Below are positions 52,763-61,095 of a stretch of 64,000 nt of DNA, piece after piece (the stretch's first letter is position 1; each line of letters starts with the position of its first letter). The notes beneath the pieces were generated by a model, which saw only the letters and a list, made by a program, of their open reading frames with translations, had not been told where the DNA came from and did not search any database. The stretch is from JAAZCI01 sp046462535 (GTDB taxonomy: Bacteria > Pseudomonadota > Gammaproteobacteria > Cardiobacteriales > Wohlfahrtiimonadaceae), in NCBI GenBank assembly GCA_046462535.1, contig JBKGVF010000010.1:107726-171725 (forward strand), given 5' to 3'. The position numbers were made by a program, and so were the translations under genes.

Positions 52763-53956
52763 ATGCGACATACTCAACCCCCCAACTTTGCCTTCAAAAT
52801 ATTACTCCTAATAGGAGGTGCTCATCTCTTAAATGATCTTATACAATCAATGTTAACTGCCACCTATCCACTTTTAGAGATGCAATTTCAACTTAACTAT
52901 ATGCAGATCGGAACGATTACATTGATCTACCAACTAACCGCCTCTATTCTTCAACCTGGTATCGGATATTATACAGATCGCACCCCTAAACCTAAGCTCT
53001 TACCGCTAGGAATGGGGGCTACGAGTATCGGCATCACCATTTTAGCTTTCGCTCCCAGTTATCAATGGCTGTTAGTAGGTGCCGGTTTAATGGGGATCGG
53101 CTCATCAATCTTTCACCCAGAAGCTGTTCGTTTAACCCGAACTGCTGCCGGTGGACGTTACGGAACGGCACAATCGATCTTTCAAGTGGGAGGAAATCTC
53201 GGCTCAGCGTTTGGCCCTCTCTTAGCTGCTCTTTTAGTTGTAAAATATGGTCGGCAACAAAATATTGCACTCTTTCTTCTCTTTGCAGTTCTCGGAATCT
53301 CCCTATTAAACTACCTAGCTAATTGGGGAAAACCCTATCTAAAGCCCAATCTTCAGAGAGAAAAAATGGATGGAGTCTCCCTACCCTATGGTAAAAAAAG
53401 AACCATCGGCACCCTATTAATCTTAGCCCTCCTTATCTTCTCTAAATATTTCTACATGGCCTCTTTGACAAATTTCTACACCTTCTACCTTATTGAGCAA
53501 TTTGCAATTACCCGAGAGAATGCAGTTCTGCTCCTCTTTCTCTTTCTAGCCTCCGTTGCAATAGGGACACTGATTGGTGGACCTGTAGGGGATCGAATTG
53601 GGCGGCGAAGAGTTATCTGGATCTCCATAATTGGAGCAGCTCCCTTTGCATTGATACTCCCTTACACTAATATTATCGGGACAGTACTTCTCTCCATTAT
53701 CATCGGACTGATCCTCTCTTCAGCCTTCTCAGCAATTGTTGTCTTTGCTCAAGAGCTCATTCCTAATAATGTGGGGATGGTGGCGGGGCTCTTTTTTGGG
53801 CTGATGTTTGGGATGAGTGGCATCGGTGCCGCTCTACTGGGCTATTATGCCGATCTAAAAGGATTATCAGCCCTCTTCCAACTAACCTCCTACTTACCAC
53901 TATTAGGGATCATTGCTCTTCTACTCCCTAATCTTGAGCTAAACTCTCCTAAATAG
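52763..53956 (+). CDS. MFS transporter, fosmidomycin-resistance (Fsr)-like
   Basis: About 397 residues with 12 predicted helices. The sequence around residue 115 (GIGSSIFHPEAVRLTRTAAGG) and the following AQSIFQVGGNLGSAFGPLLAALL closely resemble E. coli Fsr, a drug efflux protein. The frame can begin at a GTG (52754); the ATG at 52763 is more likely. The natural substrate is unknown. It is followed after 16 bases by the pentapeptide-repeat gene. Confidence 0.8.
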   Translation: MRHTQPPNFAFKILLLIGGAHLLNDLIQSMLTATYPLLEMQFQLNYMQIGTITLIYQLTASILQPGIGYYTDRTPKPKLLPLGMGATSIGITILAFAPSYQWLLVGAGLMGIGSSIFHPEAVRLTRTAAGGRYGTAQSIFQVGGNLGSAFGPLLAALLVVKYGRQQNIALFLLFAVLGISLLNYLANWGKPYLKPNLQREKMDGVSLPYGKKRTIGTLLILALLIFSKYFYMASLTNFYTFYLIEQFAITRENAVLLLFLFLASVAIGTLIGGPVGDRIGRRRVIWISIIGAAPFALILPYTNIIGTVLLSIIIGLILSSAFSAIVVFAQELIPNNVGMVAGLFFGLMFGMSGIGAALLGYYADLKGLSALFQLTSYLPLLGIIALLLPNLELNSPK

Positions 53957-53972
53957 ATCTCTGAGGTATGTT

Positions 53973-55949
53973 ATGAGTAAAATAATTAAATCGTTTCATC
54001 TCCATGTTTCCCGCTTACATCGTCATTTGCGACGTTGGACACTCCTCCTATTAAAGAGTCATCGCTCTCGCCGCCTTATCTCCTTAACATTGGCAATTTT
54101 GGTATTACTCCTCTGGAGTACCGTTCACTATCCTCCAAAAACAGCAGGAGAGAGCCCCTTATCCCCTCTCAAATGGTTAATTATTTTTGGGATGGGGATC
54201 ATTATCCTTACCTCAAGCTATAGCTCCCTACTCTCGGCCGCCAAACGGGCATTATTGCTCTACCAGAAGAAACGTAGTGAGCGCCCTTCTCAAATTCCCT
54301 ATCGACAACTTAAGAGTCTTGGGTTATTAATTTTGACCCCACTGCTCACCATCTTATCACTCTTAATTATAGATCTAATTGCAATGGCGCTCCTTATTCC
54401 ACCAACTCGCCTCTATAGTGGTCCCTATCAATACCTTACCACCCTCTATTTTGGAGCTTTTGCAGTATTAGGCTTTAGTGTCTCTGCCTATGTTGCCTCG
54501 GTTCGTCATCGTAAACTTAAAACTTCTGAACGACGTTTTGAGTATACTCAGGAGCAGGATCGAGAAGAGGCTATCGATAAACGCTTTTTAGAGGGTATTA
54601 AGCTCTTAAGTGATAATAATGAGAGTGTCCGTGTGGGGGGAATCTATATTCTTTGGGAGATTGTTAAAGATGCTATTCATGCACTCCCCTATCTTGATGA
54701 TCCTCGACGCTATGGCTATATCTACTACCGTAAAGAGAAGCACCGCCCTATTGTCCCCTACCGTACTGATCGACCAGAGCGGGTCGATGAGAAGGTGCAG
54801 CAACGACTCAAAGAGCTCTACTTAGAGCATAACCCAGCAAATCAGGCTGAAATTAAAGCTTATAAGAAAGCCTTTTCACTCCATGAGCAGATTCTCAACA
54901 TCCTTTCAGGGCATCTTCGTACCCGCACAACATCTGAAGATTACCTCATGGATTACTATCCTTCTATCGCTAAGCGCCGCTTCAATCGCTCATTTACAGA
55001 GCGATATGGCGAAACCCCCCACCTTATCTCGAGTCGTAGAGAGTCACCTAGTAGTGAAATTGCGCTACTTTTTCATCTTCTGACCCGACGAGATGATTCA
55101 AGCAGTATTACTTTAGTCCGGGCCCTCAATTTTAAACTTGACTTTAGCAAGGCGATCTTAAAAGGTGTTGATGGTGATCGTGCCGACTTAAGTTATGCCA
55201 ATCTACACCGTGTAGATTTTACCAATGCCCTTCTTAACTATGTCTCATTTGATCATGCCGACTGTCGTCACACCAACTTTGAGCGATCAACTCTCAATAT
55301 CTCAACCTTCTTAATGACAGATTGTAAAGATGCCTCATTTATTAATGCTCAACTCAATAGCACCATCTTTAAATTTACCAACTGTATAGGAGCTGACTTT
55401 ACCAACCTCCTTCGCAAAGTCCGATTCTATGGGGTCACTATGCAAAACACCCGTTTCTCCTATAGTGATTTTATGGAAGAGCGCATCACATTTGAAGGAA
55501 TTAATGGTTTGCCAGGAGTCGCTAACTGTACAAGCTTAGAGGGTAAAGCAGTAATCTCTCTCATCGATGATGAGAAATCCATCTTAATTCACCCTAATAA
55601 GAGCGATGAGTTAGCCTCAGATCCTGAACTCTATGCCATCTATCAACGCACCCTTTTAAAAGAGGGTTGGCGTATCTCAATACATGAGGCCTATTTTGCT
55701 CTCTTAACCTTACGGCGAACCGGAAAAACCCTCTATCTTGGAGAGACTTATCGGGGCTATCGTAGTTTAGAACTCATTCAAACTCGTGAGCAGCTTCAAG
55801 TTTTCTACCGCAAATTAACCGATGTCGATTATAGTATCTCTAAGCTCTACTCCTCATTAACTGAAGAGGAGCAGAGACAAGCTAAAGCGATGTTCACCGA
55901 TTTTGATGATCTACGGATCACGCTAACTGAAAAAGAGAAACCAGAGTAG
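53973..55949 (+). CDS. Membrane-anchored pentapeptide-repeat protein
   Basis: 658 residues. Four membrane helices lie in the first 180 residues, then a conserved helical block (KRFLEGIKLLSDNNESVRVG, about 205-225, as seen before the repeats of other such proteins), a charged middle region, and about 120 residues of pentapeptide repeats (384-507; ADLSYANLHRVDFTNALL is a good sample) that should fold as a right-handed beta helix. A helical C-terminal 150 residues has no match I know. It sits between an Fsr-like transporter (16 bases before) and pdxY (6 bases after). Function unknown. Confidence 0.75.
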   Translation: MSKIIKSFHLHVSRLHRHLRRWTLLLLKSHRSRRLISLTLAILVLLLWSTVHYPPKTAGESPLSPLKWLIIFGMGIIILTSSYSSLLSAAKRALLLYQKKRSERPSQIPYRQLKSLGLLILTPLLTILSLLIIDLIAMALLIPPTRLYSGPYQYLTTLYFGAFAVLGFSVSAYVASVRHRKLKTSERRFEYTQEQDREEAIDKRFLEGIKLLSDNNESVRVGGIYILWEIVKDAIHALPYLDDPRRYGYIYYRKEKHRPIVPYRTDRPERVDEKVQQRLKELYLEHNPANQAEIKAYKKAFSLHEQILNILSGHLRTRTTSEDYLMDYYPSIAKRRFNRSFTERYGETPHLISSRRESPSSEIALLFHLLTRRDDSSSITLVRALNFKLDFSKAILKGVDGDRADLSYANLHRVDFTNALLNYVSFDHADCRHTNFERSTLNISTFLMTDCKDASFINAQLNSTIFKFTNCIGADFTNLLRKVRFYGVTMQNTRFSYSDFMEERITFEGINGLPGVANCTSLEGKAVISLIDDEKSILIHPNKSDELASDPELYAIYQRTLLKEGWRISIHEAYFALLTLRRTGKTLYLGETYRGYRSLELIQTREQLQVFYRKLTDVDYSISKLYSSLTEEEQRQAKAMFTDFDDLRITLTEKEKPE

Positions 55950-55955
55950 ATAAAT

Positions 55956-56774
55956 ATGAAAGAGATTTTAATCGTTAGTGATTTAGCAGGCGTAGGTAAA
56001 GTTGCGCTCTCAGCTATGATTCCTCTCCTCTCAACTCCAACAATTAATTTAAGCTATCTGCCCACAGCGGTAGTCTCCAACAATTTTGCCTATGGTGATG
56101 CTATCGTAGAACCCTTAACGGATTTTATGGCTCAAAGCATTCAGATGTGGAAGAAGCATCACTTTAGCTTCGACATTATTACCACAGGTTTTTTGGTCAA
56201 TGAAGAGCAGGCACAGTTAGTAAAGAGGCTTATTCAGCAGTTGTCCTCACCCCCTATGGTTATTGTTGACCCAATTATGGGTGAGGATGGCGCTATCTAT
56301 CTTGGGATGTCAAATGACCTTGTAAAAGGGATGCAGAGCATTATCGAAGTAGCCGATCTAATCCTCCCTAATATGACCGAAGCCGCTCTCATCACTAATG
56401 AACCCTACCCCAAAGCACATCTTCACCGAAAAACATTACGCAGCTGGATCGATCTTCTCCGTGAGCGTGGTGCAAAGTCAGTGGCTATTACCAGTATACT
56501 TTTAGATGAGGGGCATTTTGTGGCAGGATACGCCCACAATGAACAGCAATATTTTGCTATCCCCTATCACCATATCCCACGCCCCTTTGGAGGAACAGGA
56601 GATATCTTCTCTGCCCTTATCACACGGCAAATAGCCAAGCAGATCCCCCTAACAGAGGCTGTTACAAATGCAACGGAAGTGATCTCAATGATGATTCGAG
56701 CAGAAGCAGATCAGCAAGAAGATCGTGCACTTGACCTGCCAATTGAAAAATATCTGAATATGATCCGCTTCTAA
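55956..56774 (+). CDS. pdxY: Pyridoxal/pyridoxamine kinase
   Basis: A ribokinase-superfamily enzyme (272 residues) that phosphorylates B6 vitamers in salvage. VSDLAGVGKVALSA opens it, MVIVDPIMGEDGAIY and LILPNMTEAALIT follow, and the anion-hole/catalytic GGTGDIFSALI is near residue 210. PdxK versus PdxY cannot be settled from sequence alone, but the length and the DLAGVGKVAL opening fit PdxY-type proteins. It ends before a terminator shared with tRNA-Asn. Confidence 0.8.
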   Translation: MKEILIVSDLAGVGKVALSAMIPLLSTPTINLSYLPTAVVSNNFAYGDAIVEPLTDFMAQSIQMWKKHHFSFDIITTGFLVNEEQAQLVKRLIQQLSSPPMVIVDPIMGEDGAIYLGMSNDLVKGMQSIIEVADLILPNMTEAALITNEPYPKAHLHRKTLRSWIDLLRERGAKSVAITSILLDEGHFVAGYAHNEQQYFAIPYHHIPRPFGGTGDIFSALITRQIAKQIPLTEAVTNATEVISMMIRAEADQQEDRALDLPIEKYLNMIRF

Positions 56775-56815
56775 TGAGGTTAATCACTAGCTAAGATATT
56801 CTAAAGAGAAAAGAA

Positions 56816-56845
56816 AAGCCCTAGATGAGGTTTCACCTAGGGCTT
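56816..56845. terminator. Terminator shared by pdxY and tRNA-Asn
   Basis: A 9-bp stem (AAGCCCTAG/CTAGGGCTT) with a 12-base loop between convergent units; on the minus strand, which carries the tRNA, it is followed by a T-rich stretch (TTTTCTTTTCTCTTT). Confidence 0.75.
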
Positions 56846-56851
56846 ATTATT

Positions 56852-56928
56852 TGGCTCCTCGACCTGGGCTCGAACCAGGGACCCCATGATTAACAGTCAT
56901 GTGCTACTACCAACTGAGCTATCGAGGA
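56852..56928 (-). tRNA. tRNA-Asn (GTT)
   Basis: A 77-nt cloverleaf with encoded CCA: acceptor TCCTCGA pairs with TCGAGGA, discriminator G; D-arm GCTCAGTTGGTAGTAGC; anticodon loop CTGTTAA giving anticodon GTT; T-arm CCTGGTTCGAGCCCAGG. All arms pair normally. It reads on the minus strand, 64 bases downstream of the uspA stop, and is followed by a terminator. Confidence 0.97.
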
Positions 56929-56992
56929 ATAGAGTTTTGTATTTTACTGATATTTTCTAATCGGTCAAGCCAAAAGATGATTAATCTTTAGC

Positions 56993-57415
56993 CTACTTAA
57001 CGAGAAGCACCGGGCATTTAGCCTTGTGGACTACTTTTGTACTGACACTACCTAAAAAGAATTGCCCCACCTTGCCTAAGCCACGACTACCAATAACGAT
57101 CAGGTCGTGAGCCCCCTCCTTTGCATGTTGAACAATCGTTGAACCGGGATCTCCTACAAGAGCCGTTAACTTATATGCTACCCCAGCCTCATTACATAAC
57201 CCCTCTAATGGGCGAATATTATTCTCTTCAAGCACCTCCATAGGGTCACGATTAGGATCCTGCTGTAGCAATTCTCGTGCAGTTTGAGGTGGAGTCTCAA
57301 CAAAGAGTAACTCAATTTGAGCCTCACTACTTAAACGAGCAACTTTTAGAGCCTCTTTGGCAGCACGAACAGAATCTTTAGAACCATCTACAGCTAATAA
57401 GATTTTCTTATACAT
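56993..57415 (-). CDS. uspA: Universal stress protein UspA family
   Basis: About 140 residues. The N-terminal KKILLAVDGSKDS and the ATP-binding G-x2-G-x9-G-[ST] pattern in IVIGSRGLGKVGQFFLGSVSTKV near residue 115 mark an ATP-binding (UspFG/MJ0577-type) stress protein. The frame extends to a GTG at 57439, but the ATG at 57415 gives the standard start; AAAGGAG lies 14 bases upstream of it, a slightly long spacing. It is followed on the same strand by tRNA-Asn. Confidence 0.9.
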   Translation of the reverse strand: MYKKILLAVDGSKDSVRAAKEALKVARLSSEAQIELLFVETPPQTARELLQQDPNRDPMEVLEENNIRPLEGLCNEAGVAYKLTALVGDPGSTIVQHAKEGAHDLIVIGSRGLGKVGQFFLGSVSTKVVHKAKCPVLLVK

Positions 57416-57481
57416 ATTTAAAATGACTGCTCCTTTCACAGTGAGAAGTGGATCGATTTAATTGGGTGCCTATCAACAACA

Positions 57482-57552
57482 AGCCACCTTGTTAAGGGAA
57501 TCGAACCGGAACCCTCCCCTAACAGATCCCATTCTACCAAATAATATTGGCT
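57482..57552 (-). pseudogene. Degenerate tRNA-like element (tRNA-Gly-like)
   Basis: On the minus strand a 71-base stretch is bounded by AGCCA and TGGCT (5 bp). It has a D-loop-like TTTGGTAGAA and a T-arm-like GAGGGTTCCGGTTCGATTCCCTT, which equals a normal tRNA-Gly T-arm (GAGGGTTCGATTCCCTT) with a 6-base insertion. The anticodon stem does not pair and the acceptor is poor, so it should not be a working tRNA. It lies about 550 bases from tRNA-Asn. The call rests on sequence resemblance and is tentative. Confidence 0.35.
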
Positions 57553-57644
57553 GAGACCCTCCACCACCTGAAAGAATTGTAAGAGAAACTGATCTAGATC
57601 GCTCTTAAGCGGTAGTCATTCTGTAGGGAGCTTAAGTCTCACAT

Positions 57645-57708
57645 GGATATATTTCATATATCCCGATAAAATCGGTTGTGGGGAGTGATATAATAGTTCC
57701 CTACTATT
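57645..57708 (+). promoter_or_regulatory. fumC promoter region with stacked inverted repeats
   Basis: The -10 is TATAAT at 57689-57694 with an extended TG (57686-57687); no good -35 is seen, as is common for extended -10 promoters. Three perfect inverted repeats surround it: GGATATAT-n3-ATATATCC (57645-57663), CCGAT-n3-ATCGG (57663-57675) and AATAGT-n5-ACTATT (57692-57708). The second falls where the -35 would be and the third on the start site, so repressor control is likely. Confidence 0.55.
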
Positions 57709-57748
57709 TCATTTAACCATAATGACGAGAGGAGTTTATTGAGAGCAT

Positions 57749-59146
57749 ATGAGTACTAAATTTCGGATAGAAAAAGATACCATGGGTGATATGCAGGTGC
57801 CCGAAGAGCGACTATGGGGCGCACAGACCCAAAGATCCCTACAAAACTTCCATATCTCAACAGAGAAGATGCCTAAGGCGCTCCTTAAAGGTTTAGCGAT
57901 CGTTAAGCGCTCTGCAGCAAAAGTTCATATGGAGCTAGGTGAGCTAGATCAAAAGAGGGCCGAAGCCATTATTGCTGCAGCCGATGAGGTATTAGCTGGA
58001 AAGCATGATGCTGAATTCCCCCTCTCATTATGGCAAACGGGTTCTGGAACACAGACCAACATGAATATGAATGAGGTGCTCGCTAATCGCGGTAGTGAAC
58101 TCCTTGGCGGGCCACGTGGTGAAGAGCGCTTAATTCATCCTAACGATGATGTTAATAAGGGGCAAAGCTCTAATGACACCTTCCCTACAGCTATGCATAT
58201 AGCAGCTGTAACCACAATTACTAAAGATCTAATTCCAGAGTTAAAACGACTTCATGATGTCCTAGAAGAGAAGGCTACCTCCTTTAACGATATCGTAAAA
58301 ATTGGCCGCACCCATCTTCAAGATGCAACTCCCCTAACCTTAGGGCAAGAGATCTCTGGTTGGGTGGCAATGTTAGCTCACAATCTTACCCATATAAAGA
58401 ATACTCTGCCCCACCTATCTGAACTAGCACTAGGTGGCACTGCTGTTGGAACTGGCTTAAATACCCATCCAGAGTATGCCGAACGTGTTGCCAAGGAGAT
58501 CGCCTCCTTCACACAACTCCCATTTGTTACTTCCCCTAACAAGTTTGAAGCCCTAGCAACGACAGATGCGCTCGTTCATGCACATGGCGCACTAAAAGGA
58601 TTAGCCGCCTCACTCATGAAGATCGCTAATGATGTTCGTTGGCTTGCATCAGGACCACGCTCAGGAATTGGTGAAATCTCTATCCCTGAGAATGAGCCTG
58701 GTAGCTCTATTATGCCTGGCAAAGTAAACCCTACTCAGAGCGAAGCATTAACAATGTTATGCGCTCAGGTGATGGGTAATGATGTTGCTATCAATATAGG
58801 GGGAGCCTCCGGTAATTTTGAACTGAATGTGTTTCGTCCAATGATTATCGATAATTTCCTACAATCGGTTCGTCTCTTAGCTGAGGGGATGGAGAGCTTC
58901 AATGATAAGTGCGCAGTAGGGATAGAGCCAAATCGTGAACGAATCGATGAGTTAGTCAATAATTCACTGATGCTCGTAACTGCTCTAAATACCCATATCG
59001 GTTATGATAAGGCAGCCGCTATTGCGAAAAATGCCCATACCAAGGGAAGCACATTAAAAGAATCCGCATTAGAGCTCGGATATCTAACGGAAGAGGAGTT
59101 CGATGCATGGGTAAAACCAGAAGAGATGGTTGGTCCTCGAAAGTAA
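57749..59146 (+). CDS. fumC: Fumarate hydratase class II
   Basis: A 465-residue iron-independent fumarase of the TCA cycle. The superfamily signature GSSIMPGKVNPTQSE is near residue 318, and LWQTGSGTQTNMNMNEVLANR, GQSSNDTFPTAMHIA and IGRTHLQDATPL are conserved. Length matches FumC. It is a single gene with its own regulated-looking promoter and a strong terminator. Confidence 0.95.
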   Translation: MSTKFRIEKDTMGDMQVPEERLWGAQTQRSLQNFHISTEKMPKALLKGLAIVKRSAAKVHMELGELDQKRAEAIIAAADEVLAGKHDAEFPLSLWQTGSGTQTNMNMNEVLANRGSELLGGPRGEERLIHPNDDVNKGQSSNDTFPTAMHIAAVTTITKDLIPELKRLHDVLEEKATSFNDIVKIGRTHLQDATPLTLGQEISGWVAMLAHNLTHIKNTLPHLSELALGGTAVGTGLNTHPEYAERVAKEIASFTQLPFVTSPNKFEALATTDALVHAHGALKGLAASLMKIANDVRWLASGPRSGIGEISIPENEPGSSIMPGKVNPTQSEALTMLCAQVMGNDVAINIGGASGNFELNVFRPMIIDNFLQSVRLLAEGMESFNDKCAVGIEPNRERIDELVNNSLMLVTALNTHIGYDKAAAIAKNAHTKGSTLKESALELGYLTEEEFDAWVKPEEMVGPRK

Positions 59147-59173
59147 CCGCGTAGTGCTATCTAGCGAAGCATA

Positions 59174-59202
59174 AAAAAGCTACTCATTATGAGTAGCTTT
59201 TT
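59174..59202. terminator. Bidirectional terminator between fumC and the HdeD-like gene
   Basis: A 12-13 bp stem (AAAAGCTACTCA/TGAGTAGCTTTT) with a 3-base loop; A-run before and T-run after make it a good terminator on both strands, as needed by the convergent genes. Confidence 0.9.
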
Positions 59203-59227
59203 ATCATCCTCTTAGGCAATCATCCAA

Positions 59228-59773
59228 CTAAACCTCTAACTCACCAAGCCTCTTCAATCTAAAAGAGCCGTAGAGTGTAAATAATCCAAGGATCATTGAG
59301 TTGATTCCCATCATCATCGAAAAGAAGAGGATTCCCGCTGTAGGGTTTCCAAAGAGAATATAGAAAGCTGAAAAGAGAGTTAAGCCTCCCACAACCACCC
59401 AGATAAGCCACTCATACCCCCCAACTCTTCGCAACTCTAACCCAAATGATCCTAACGTCGCCCCGTAAAGCATCAACCAGAAAGCAAACATAAAGATTAA
59501 AAAGAGCTCAGGTGCTCCCGGAGTTTTAAGAAGATAGAGCCCCATCACAATATGAAATATCCCAATAAATAGACGCCACCCCCATGCCTCCAGATGACGG
59601 TTACCCACAGCAAACAGAAGCTCTAAAACGCCCGTTATTAGAAAGTAAAATGCTAAGAATTGTGCAAAAATAACAAAACTACTGATAGGATTTAATGTGA
59701 TTATCCCCCCACCAATGAGTAGTAATGCTCCTAATAGAGCATAGATCCACCACTGCTTAACTGCCCGATCCAT
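59228..59773 (-). CDS. HdeD-like DUF308 membrane protein
   Basis: 181 residues with six predicted helices in pairs, the DUF308 repeat pattern of HdeD proteins (acid-resistance membrane protein in E. coli). LGALLLIGGGIITLNP at the start and LYILLGNPTAG-like turns later fit the family. AGGAG precedes the ATG. It is a single gene, convergent with fumC. Role here unknown. Confidence 0.75.
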   Translation of the reverse strand: MDRAVKQWWIYALLGALLLIGGGIITLNPISSFVIFAQFLAFYFLITGVLELLFAVGNRHLEAWGWRLFIGIFHIVMGLYLLKTPGAPELFLIFMFAFWLMLYGATLGSFGLELRRVGGYEWLIWVVVGGLTLFSAFYILFGNPTAGILFFSMMMGINSMILGLFTLYGSFRLKRLGELEV

Positions 59774-59982
59774 CTATTCACTCCTTTTTCAATAAATACC
59801 CCTTCTACTATACCGACTTCAGTACCATATAGATAATAGAGCTTCTCTATCAGCGTAAAAAATCGTATAAAAATAGATAGATCTTTCTCCTCTTATTGAA
59901 ATAGATAGGGAGCTAATAGTATCGTGTATAGGTAGATAGAGTACGCTCTCCACTTTATACCTAACAGAGTCGATAAAAAACT

Positions 59983-61095
59983 ATGGATATTACATTTAAT
60001 CAATTTTTTACCAATGATGAATTACAGATCATTCGTGCTGAAGGGCGAAAGAGTCGCGATCTACGGCAACTAACTCCCGAGCTATTAAATCTCATTCAGG
60101 AGAAAGGTTGGTTTCGAGTCACTATCCCCCTCTACAGTGGAGGGCGGGAGTGGGAATTATGTAGAGTAATCGCACTTTATGAGGCACTCGCCTATGCAGA
60201 TGGAAGTCTTGGCTGGGTTGTTAATCTGGGTAGTGGAGGTAATCTCTTTGCTGGCTTTCTCCCCCCTGAATTGGCCCAATCGCTCTTTCAAGATTCTACA
60301 GCGGTCATAGCAGGTAGTGGTGCCATAAGTGGTGAAGCTAAAGAGAGTGATGGTGGCTATATAATAACGGGAGAATGGCGCTATGCTAGCGGTGCGGCGC
60401 ATGCTACTTACTTCACCTTCAACGCGCAATTAATCGATCAAGAAGGTGAGTCACTGCTCGACGACAGTGGGACTCCCCTCTACCGCTCCTTTATTGTTCC
60501 ACGCTCAGCGGTACAAATTAAAGATACTTGGGATGTTTTAGGGCTTGAAGCAACAAGCAGTTGTAACTTTCTCCTTGAAGAGTATTATCTTGAGGCCTGT
60601 TATGCCTTTGATCTCACAACAGGCTCCCCCTATACACCAAGCCCTCTCTATCACTACCCTTTCACACTCTTCTCTTTAGCGAGTATGAGTGTCATGTGTA
60701 GTGGGATGGCACTCCATTTTTTAGAAAAATTTAATGAGCGCATTCTTCCAAAACGGCCACTCTACTGGGATCAATCCTTAGGTGAAAACCTAAAGCTTCT
60801 ACAATTACGAGACAATCTAAAACTCAATCTGCAAAAAGCTCGTGATGAGTTTACGCAGCATCTTGAGCGAACATGGCAAGAATCAGTAACAGAGAAGCAG
60901 ATTAAGGAGCGAACCATCAATCGCTTTAATGAGGCTGCCTACCAACTAGTAGAGCACTCTTATCAATTAGTAACCCAACTCTACCGTTACTGTGGTATGG
61001 ATGGACTCTTTAATAGCTCACCCATTAATCACCTATTTCGCGACTTTATTGTGGCACAACAACACTTCCTCGTCTCACCACTTAATCAACTTTAA
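59983..61095 (+). CDS. Acyl-CoA-dehydrogenase-fold flavoprotein (class D monooxygenase-like)
   Basis: 370 residues with an ACAD N-terminal helical domain, a middle beta domain (SGAISGEAKESDGGYIITGEWRYASG is the typical loop) and a C-terminal four-helix domain. This resembles the HsaA/DszC/HpaB-type group that hydroxylates substrates with reduced flavin more than true acyl-CoA dehydrogenases; no catalytic Glu can be placed. No flavin reductase lies nearby. Its stop overlaps the convergent desulfurase stop by 4 bases. Substrate unknown. Confidence 0.65.
   Translation: MDITFNQFFTNDELQIIRAEGRKSRDLRQLTPELLNLIQEKGWFRVTIPLYSGGREWELCRVIALYEALAYADGSLGWVVNLGSGGNLFAGFLPPELAQSLFQDSTAVIAGSGAISGEAKESDGGYIITGEWRYASGAAHATYFTFNAQLIDQEGESLLDDSGTPLYRSFIVPRSAVQIKDTWDVLGLEATSSCNFLLEEYYLEACYAFDLTTGSPYTPSPLYHYPFTLFSLASMSVMCSGMALHFLEKFNERILPKRPLYWDQSLGENLKLLQLRDNLKLNLQKARDEFTQHLERTWQESVTEKQIKERTINRFNEAAYQLVEHSYQLVTQLYRYCGMDGLFNSSPINHLFRDFIVAQQHFLVSPLNQL

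Larger units (their letters stand above)
57440..57748. other. Gap between uspA and fumC
   Basis: About 309 bases. It holds a tRNA-like relic (57482-57552), then a region with three inverted repeats and an extended -10 that forms the fumC promoter. No open frame of note is present. Confidence 0.5.
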
